Positions 17,593 through 20,206 of a stretch of DNA of 20,206 nucleotides are shown one piece after another. The stretch comes from Ophiothrix spiculata (taxonomy: Eukaryota; Echinodermata; Ophiuroidea; Amphilepidida; Ophiotrichidae). A program made the translations under genes and the position numbers. Numbering within the stretch: the first letter of the stretch is position 1; every line of letters begins with the position of its first letter. Under the pieces are notes generated by a model that was given only the letters and a program-made list of their open reading frames with translations, did not search any database and was not told the origin of the DNA. The DNA lies in NCBI GenBank assembly GCA_000969725.1, contig JXSR01S017891.1; one strand, written 5' to 3'.

Positions 17593-18140
17593 TTACGTAA
17601 TATTTTTCTGTGTGAAAAGTATTTTGAAATTTGCGAAAAGTATTACGTAATACTTTTCACAAATTTTACAATACTTTTCACAAATTTCAAAATACTTTTC
17701 ACAAATTTCAAAATACTTTTTACAAAGTTTAAAATACTTCTCAGGGAATATACAAAATTCACGGGGAATGTAAAATGTCACGGGGAAAAGTATAAACGTA
17801 TCGGGGAATGTATAAAAGTATCGGGGAATGTAAAAAGTCACGGGAAATGTAAAAAGTCACGGGGAATGTATAAAAGTATCGGGGAATGTATAAAAGTATC
17901 GGGGAATGTGTAAAAGTATCGGGGAGTGTATAAAAGTCTCGGGGAATGTATAAACGTATCGGGGAATGTATAAAAGTCTCGGGGAATGTATAAAAGTCTC
18001 GGGGAATGTGTAAAAGTATCGGGGGAATGTATAAAAGTCTCGGGGAAAGTATAAAAGTACACCGGGGAATGTATAAAAGTGCACCGGGGAATGTATTAAG
18101 TCACGGGGAATGTATTAAAGTCACGGGGAAAGTATATAAC
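17593..18140. repeat. 20-bp-period foldback array, locus 2
   Basis: Starts with GTGAAAAGTATTTTGAAATTT, a palindromic centre AAGTATTACGTAATACTT (17638-17655), then AATACTTTTCACAAATTTCAA units of 21 bp, then about 18 units of CGGGGAATGTATAAAAGTMT, 19-22 bp each, from 17760. Many neighbouring units are identical. The long minus-strand frames (17593-17841, 17838-18062, 17857-18084; peptides such as YIPRYFYTFPDTFIHSP) arise from the 60-nt, 20-residue cycle of a 20-bp unit and are not genes. Confidence 0.9.
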
Positions 18141-18435
18141 TCCAATTTGGTAAAAGTGGCGGCTATAGAACACTGTACTTTATGAAGTTTTCAACCTATT
18201 TTTTTAGCAATTTTCAGCTCTAATTTTCGTAATTTTATGGGGAAAAGGCAGTTCCTGCCCCCTTTTTTTTCTCCCAGGTCTTCAAAATTTCTCAAAAAAA
18301 TTTCCAAGGTGGACAAATTGCCCACCTTGCCCACCCCTGGCTACCCACTGCATTTAGCCTAACCAACGTTTAGCTAAACATCGTTCGAGGATACGGCCCA
18401 ATTTTTACTGTGACAAAATTAGCAGAAATTCTTTA
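18141..18435. other. Spacer between arrays
   Basis: AT-rich with GTGGACAAATTGCCCACCTTG (18310-18330), which has a small inverted GTGG/CCAC repeat. Nothing else recognised. Confidence 0.4.
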
Positions 18436-18790
18436 AACTATAGAGGTTTTTGATCCGAACGGTCTTTTCTCCGAAATTCGGAGAAACGGCCGTTCGGAAT
18501 AAAAACCGTTCGGATTAAAAATCGTTCGGGATAAAAACCGTTCGGAGTAAAAACCATTCGGAGAAATGACCGTTCGGAACAAAAACCTTTCGGATTTAAG
18601 ATTTTCGGAGCAATAGCCTTTCGGATTAAAAACCTGTCGGATCAAAGGACTAAAAATCATTCGGAGAAACGGCCGTTCGGAGTAAAAACCGTTCGGAGAA
18701 AAAACCGTTCGGAGTAAAAACCATTCGGAGAAACGGCCGTTCGGAGCAAAAACCGTTCGGAGAAATGACAGGTCGGAACAACGGCCTGTC
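18436..18790 (-). repeat. 16-bp-period foldback array, locus 2
   Basis: Inverted orientation relative to 8561-8827. On the minus strand it starts GGCCGTTGTTCCGACCTGTC, has about 18 units of 16 bp (TCCGAACGGTTTTTACT/TCCGAACGGCCGTTTC), a centre TCCGAAATTCGGA (18470-18482) and one to two units inverted beyond. It is longer and more diverged than locus 1, with one 15-bp and one about 24-bp unit. Minus-strand frames 18433-18810 and 18650-18997 are periodic artefacts. Confidence 0.9.
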
Positions 18791-19324
18791 CCCCCATAGG
18801 GGTCCTCCAAATAAAATTTTCGCTACCAAAAATGTGGTCGTGATGTCAAAATGATGAGTGACTCCAAACAAAATTACTTCAACACCGAGTTGAGACCAAA
18901 TAAGATTTCGCACTAGATTGCACATGTTATTGAATTGCCATACATTGGACCAAATGTTTGTTACCTGTTCATACTTTAAATTCGATGGCAAATACACGGT
19001 TGCTCATATAGTTGGAATAAAAATATTTTTACCCCTTTTTTATGTTGAGGTCAATTTAAGATAAAAAAATCTGGAAACTTATGTTGCTTTTGGTCAGATT
19101 TGATAGGTAATCTTGTTGTTCCATTTCACACCCAACAAGATTACCTATCAAATCTGACCAAAAGCAATATAAATTTGCAGATATTTTCATCATAAATTGA
19201 CCTTTACATTAAAATGTGGTAAAAATATTTGTATTCCAACTATATGAGCAACCGTGTATTTGGTGACGTCATGACCAAATGTTTGGTAGCGAAAATTTTG
19301 TTTGGAGGTTAACTATGGTTCGGC
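18791..19324 (-). mobile_element. MITE copy 2 (family of 7980-8258), interrupted by a hairpin element
   Basis: Reverse-complement copy of the 7980-8258 element, clearly similar throughout (CAATTCAATAACATGTGCAA, ACCAAATGTTTGTTACCTGTTC). The right end, on the minus strand, is GCCGAACCATAGTTAACCTC. The left end fuses directly to the 16-bp array. A 262-bp hairpin element (18995-19256) sits within it; without that insert and TA, the length is about 270 bp, close to copy 1. Confidence 0.85.
18995..19256. mobile_element. 262-bp near-perfect hairpin MITE, TA target site
   Basis: Arms 18995-19118 and 19133-19256 are each 124 bp and about 90% identical when folded, with the innermost 35 bp perfectly paired. 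The loop is 14 bases (TTCCATTTCACACC). Ends are CACGGTTGCTCATATAGTTGG. Flanks are TA on each side (18993-18994, 19257-19258). The other MITE copy has a single TA at the same place (8048-8049), proving a 2-bp TA duplication as made by Tc1/mariner-type transposases (superfamily inferred). No coding frame. Transcription would give a long dsRNA stem. Confidence 0.92.
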
Positions 19325-19487
19325 TGTAAATTTAAGATTAAATGGGTGAAATAGCAACATTATTTGTCATGTTTCTTTCAATGCATTTGGAATATTGGTC
19401 TCGTGTTAGGGCGTTGGCCGAATGTAATTAAACTTCAAGTTCGGTATACATAGGAGGTCTACCGTTTTGTTATGATATTTATTTCAG
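19325..19487. other. Spacer with splice acceptor
   Basis: AT-rich sequence ending in TATGATATTTATTTCAG, a good 3' splice-site context (pyrimidine-rich tract plus CAG at 19485-19487). Confidence 0.4.
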
Positions 19488-19642
19488 GGCCACAGCGTCG
19501 ACAACTCGCATTCTACGAAGACCACGCCGAAGCCTACAGCGAACGAGCCGAAGACATCAACCAGGCCACCGGTACATCTCCGAGAGCGAGTTGCCTGCGA
19601 GTCCCCCCTATACGCTGTGATATATACAATTCGGGGTCATAA
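19488..19642 (+). CDS. Candidate host-gene exon (possibly terminal)
   Basis: Sharply GC-richer than the flanks and preceded by TATTTATTTCAG. In the third frame after the acceptor it reads PQRRQLAFYEDHAEAYSER, then AEDINQATGTSPRASCL, ending TAA at 19640-19642. Third positions favour C and A (TAC, GAC, CAC, GCC, AAC, ATC), unlike the AT-rich DNA around it. Charged, Glu- and Ala-rich residues at the start suggest a helix. I recognise no domain. The other two frames are open too, one giving an Arg-rich peptide, so the frame is not certain. If a donor at GGTACATC (19573) were used, it could be an internal exon. Confidence 0.4.
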
Positions 19643-20151
19643 TAATACCATGATTCCGAGGTTTAACAGTAACAAATAAAGTAAATTCTATTGGATCAGG
19701 TTGAAAATTGAAATAATACATGTTTGATCACCCCATATACCAAAAATATATACAAACAATACACCAAATTTGGTCAAAGTAAGCAGAAACGTGGGTGTTT
19801 CCTGTGTCTTAATTATTGTCTTACCAATAACTGTTGCTCAGGCATATAAAGAAATCCCCAAATATCGTTTTTAGGCATACAATTCCTTTTGAAATATATA
19901 TGATTTTTACCACCCTGTATATTTCATCGTATGGACAGTTAGTAAACAGTTCCATTTTTTATTAAGAACCTATTATATGTTTTATCATTATAAATTGATA
20001 TCTGTTTTAATTTATGTTGGTAGCTGTTGAATGAAGATTTTGAAGATGTATGAAGAGAGTAAAATCAACAAACATTTTTCACGTTACACTCTGTATTATT
20101 TTCACACCCTGTATAATGTCAGTATCATTTGTATATTTGGCTTCCTTAAAG
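19643..20151. other. Intron or 3'-flank-like DNA
   Basis: AT-rich. CACCCTGTATA or close variants occur in direct orientation at 19911, 20088 and 20107; this word is typical of some invertebrate transposon ends, but I see no inverted partner. No frame of note. Confidence 0.4.
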
Positions 20152-20206
20152 AGTTTTGAAGATGTCATACACCGCCAGAAACCATTCCACGTTCACCAAA
20201 ACCTTG
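20152..20206 (+). CDS. Possible exon running off the window end
   Basis: Preceded by a TTGGCTTCCTTAAAG acceptor-like sequence. It contains ATGTCATACACCGCCAG from 20163, giving MSYTARNHSTFTKTL open to the window edge, with a GC- and C-third-position bias like the 19488 exon. An alternative frame after the acceptor reads SFEDVIHRQKPFHVHQ. Only 55 bases are visible, so neither start nor frame can be settled. It could join in frame with 19488-19572, but this is speculation. Confidence 0.25.

Noticed and set aside
17593-18084. Minus-strand frames with YTFPDTFIHSPRLLYIP-like repeats
   Set aside because: Generated by the 20-bp array, whose 60-nt cycle gives a 20-residue pattern in several frames. 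Not a repeat protein gene.
18433-18997. Minus-strand frames of 115-125 codons
   Set aside because: They run over the 16-bp array and into the MITE. Same periodic artefact as at 8.6 kb.
1-20206. Retroviral, LTR or Polinton remains
   Set aside because: I looked for long direct terminal repeats, protease, integrase, capsid or polymerase-B motifs and saw none. The only reverse-transcriptase sequence belongs to a LINE.

Overview
The window looks like intergenic or intronic DNA from an AT-rich invertebrate metazoan genome, plausibly marine. The species cannot be told from the sequence. There are no bacterial operons, no ribosome-binding-site-led ORFs, no rRNA, no intact tRNA and no CRISPR. Nearly everything recognisable is mobile or repetitive DNA: one 5'-truncated LINE, several short inverted-repeat (MITE-like) elements, a tRNA-like pol III promoter inside a dispersed repeat, four kinds of short tandem array, and one very large foldback element of about 4 kb. 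I saw no retroviral, LTR or Polinton remains.

Layout. 1-2.4 kb: a terminal hairpin, mostly unassigned DNA, a TIR element (1381-2108) and copy 1 of dispersed repeat R. 2.4-4.0 kb: little beyond a 67-bp tandem duplication. 4.0-7.7 kb: two head-to-tail copies (A, B) of a roughly 1.15-kb repeat with a tRNA-like promoter on the minus strand. Copy B has been hit by a LINE, a Harbinger-like MITE and an 80-bp insert. Copy A supplies the empty site for all three. 7.9-9.3 kb: R copy 2 carrying a MITE, a 16-bp-period foldback array, and a second Harbinger-like MITE. 9.3-11.3 kb: a 119-127-bp satellite, an ACGGTAA-rich palindromic element, and a 20-bp-period array. 11.8-15.8 kb: the giant foldback element, built of about 187-bp units in inverted arms. 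15.9-17.1 kb: degenerate relatives of the upstream repeats and a purine tract. 17.5-19.3 kb: second copies of the 20-bp array, the 16-bp array and the MITE, the MITE now carrying a nested 262-bp hairpin element. 19.5-20.2 kb: the only host-exon candidates.

The theme is a nest of foldback DNA. Several families share a plan of a long arm of short tandem units, a palindromic centre and a shorter inverted arm. Comparing copies inside the window shows insertion order and, for the 20-bp family, an inverted interior. Long open frames over the 16-bp and 20-bp arrays are by-products of periodicity, not genes. The only convincing protein-coding sequence is the LINE reverse-transcriptase C-terminus. A short GC-richer segment after a good splice acceptor near 19.49 kb may be a host exon.
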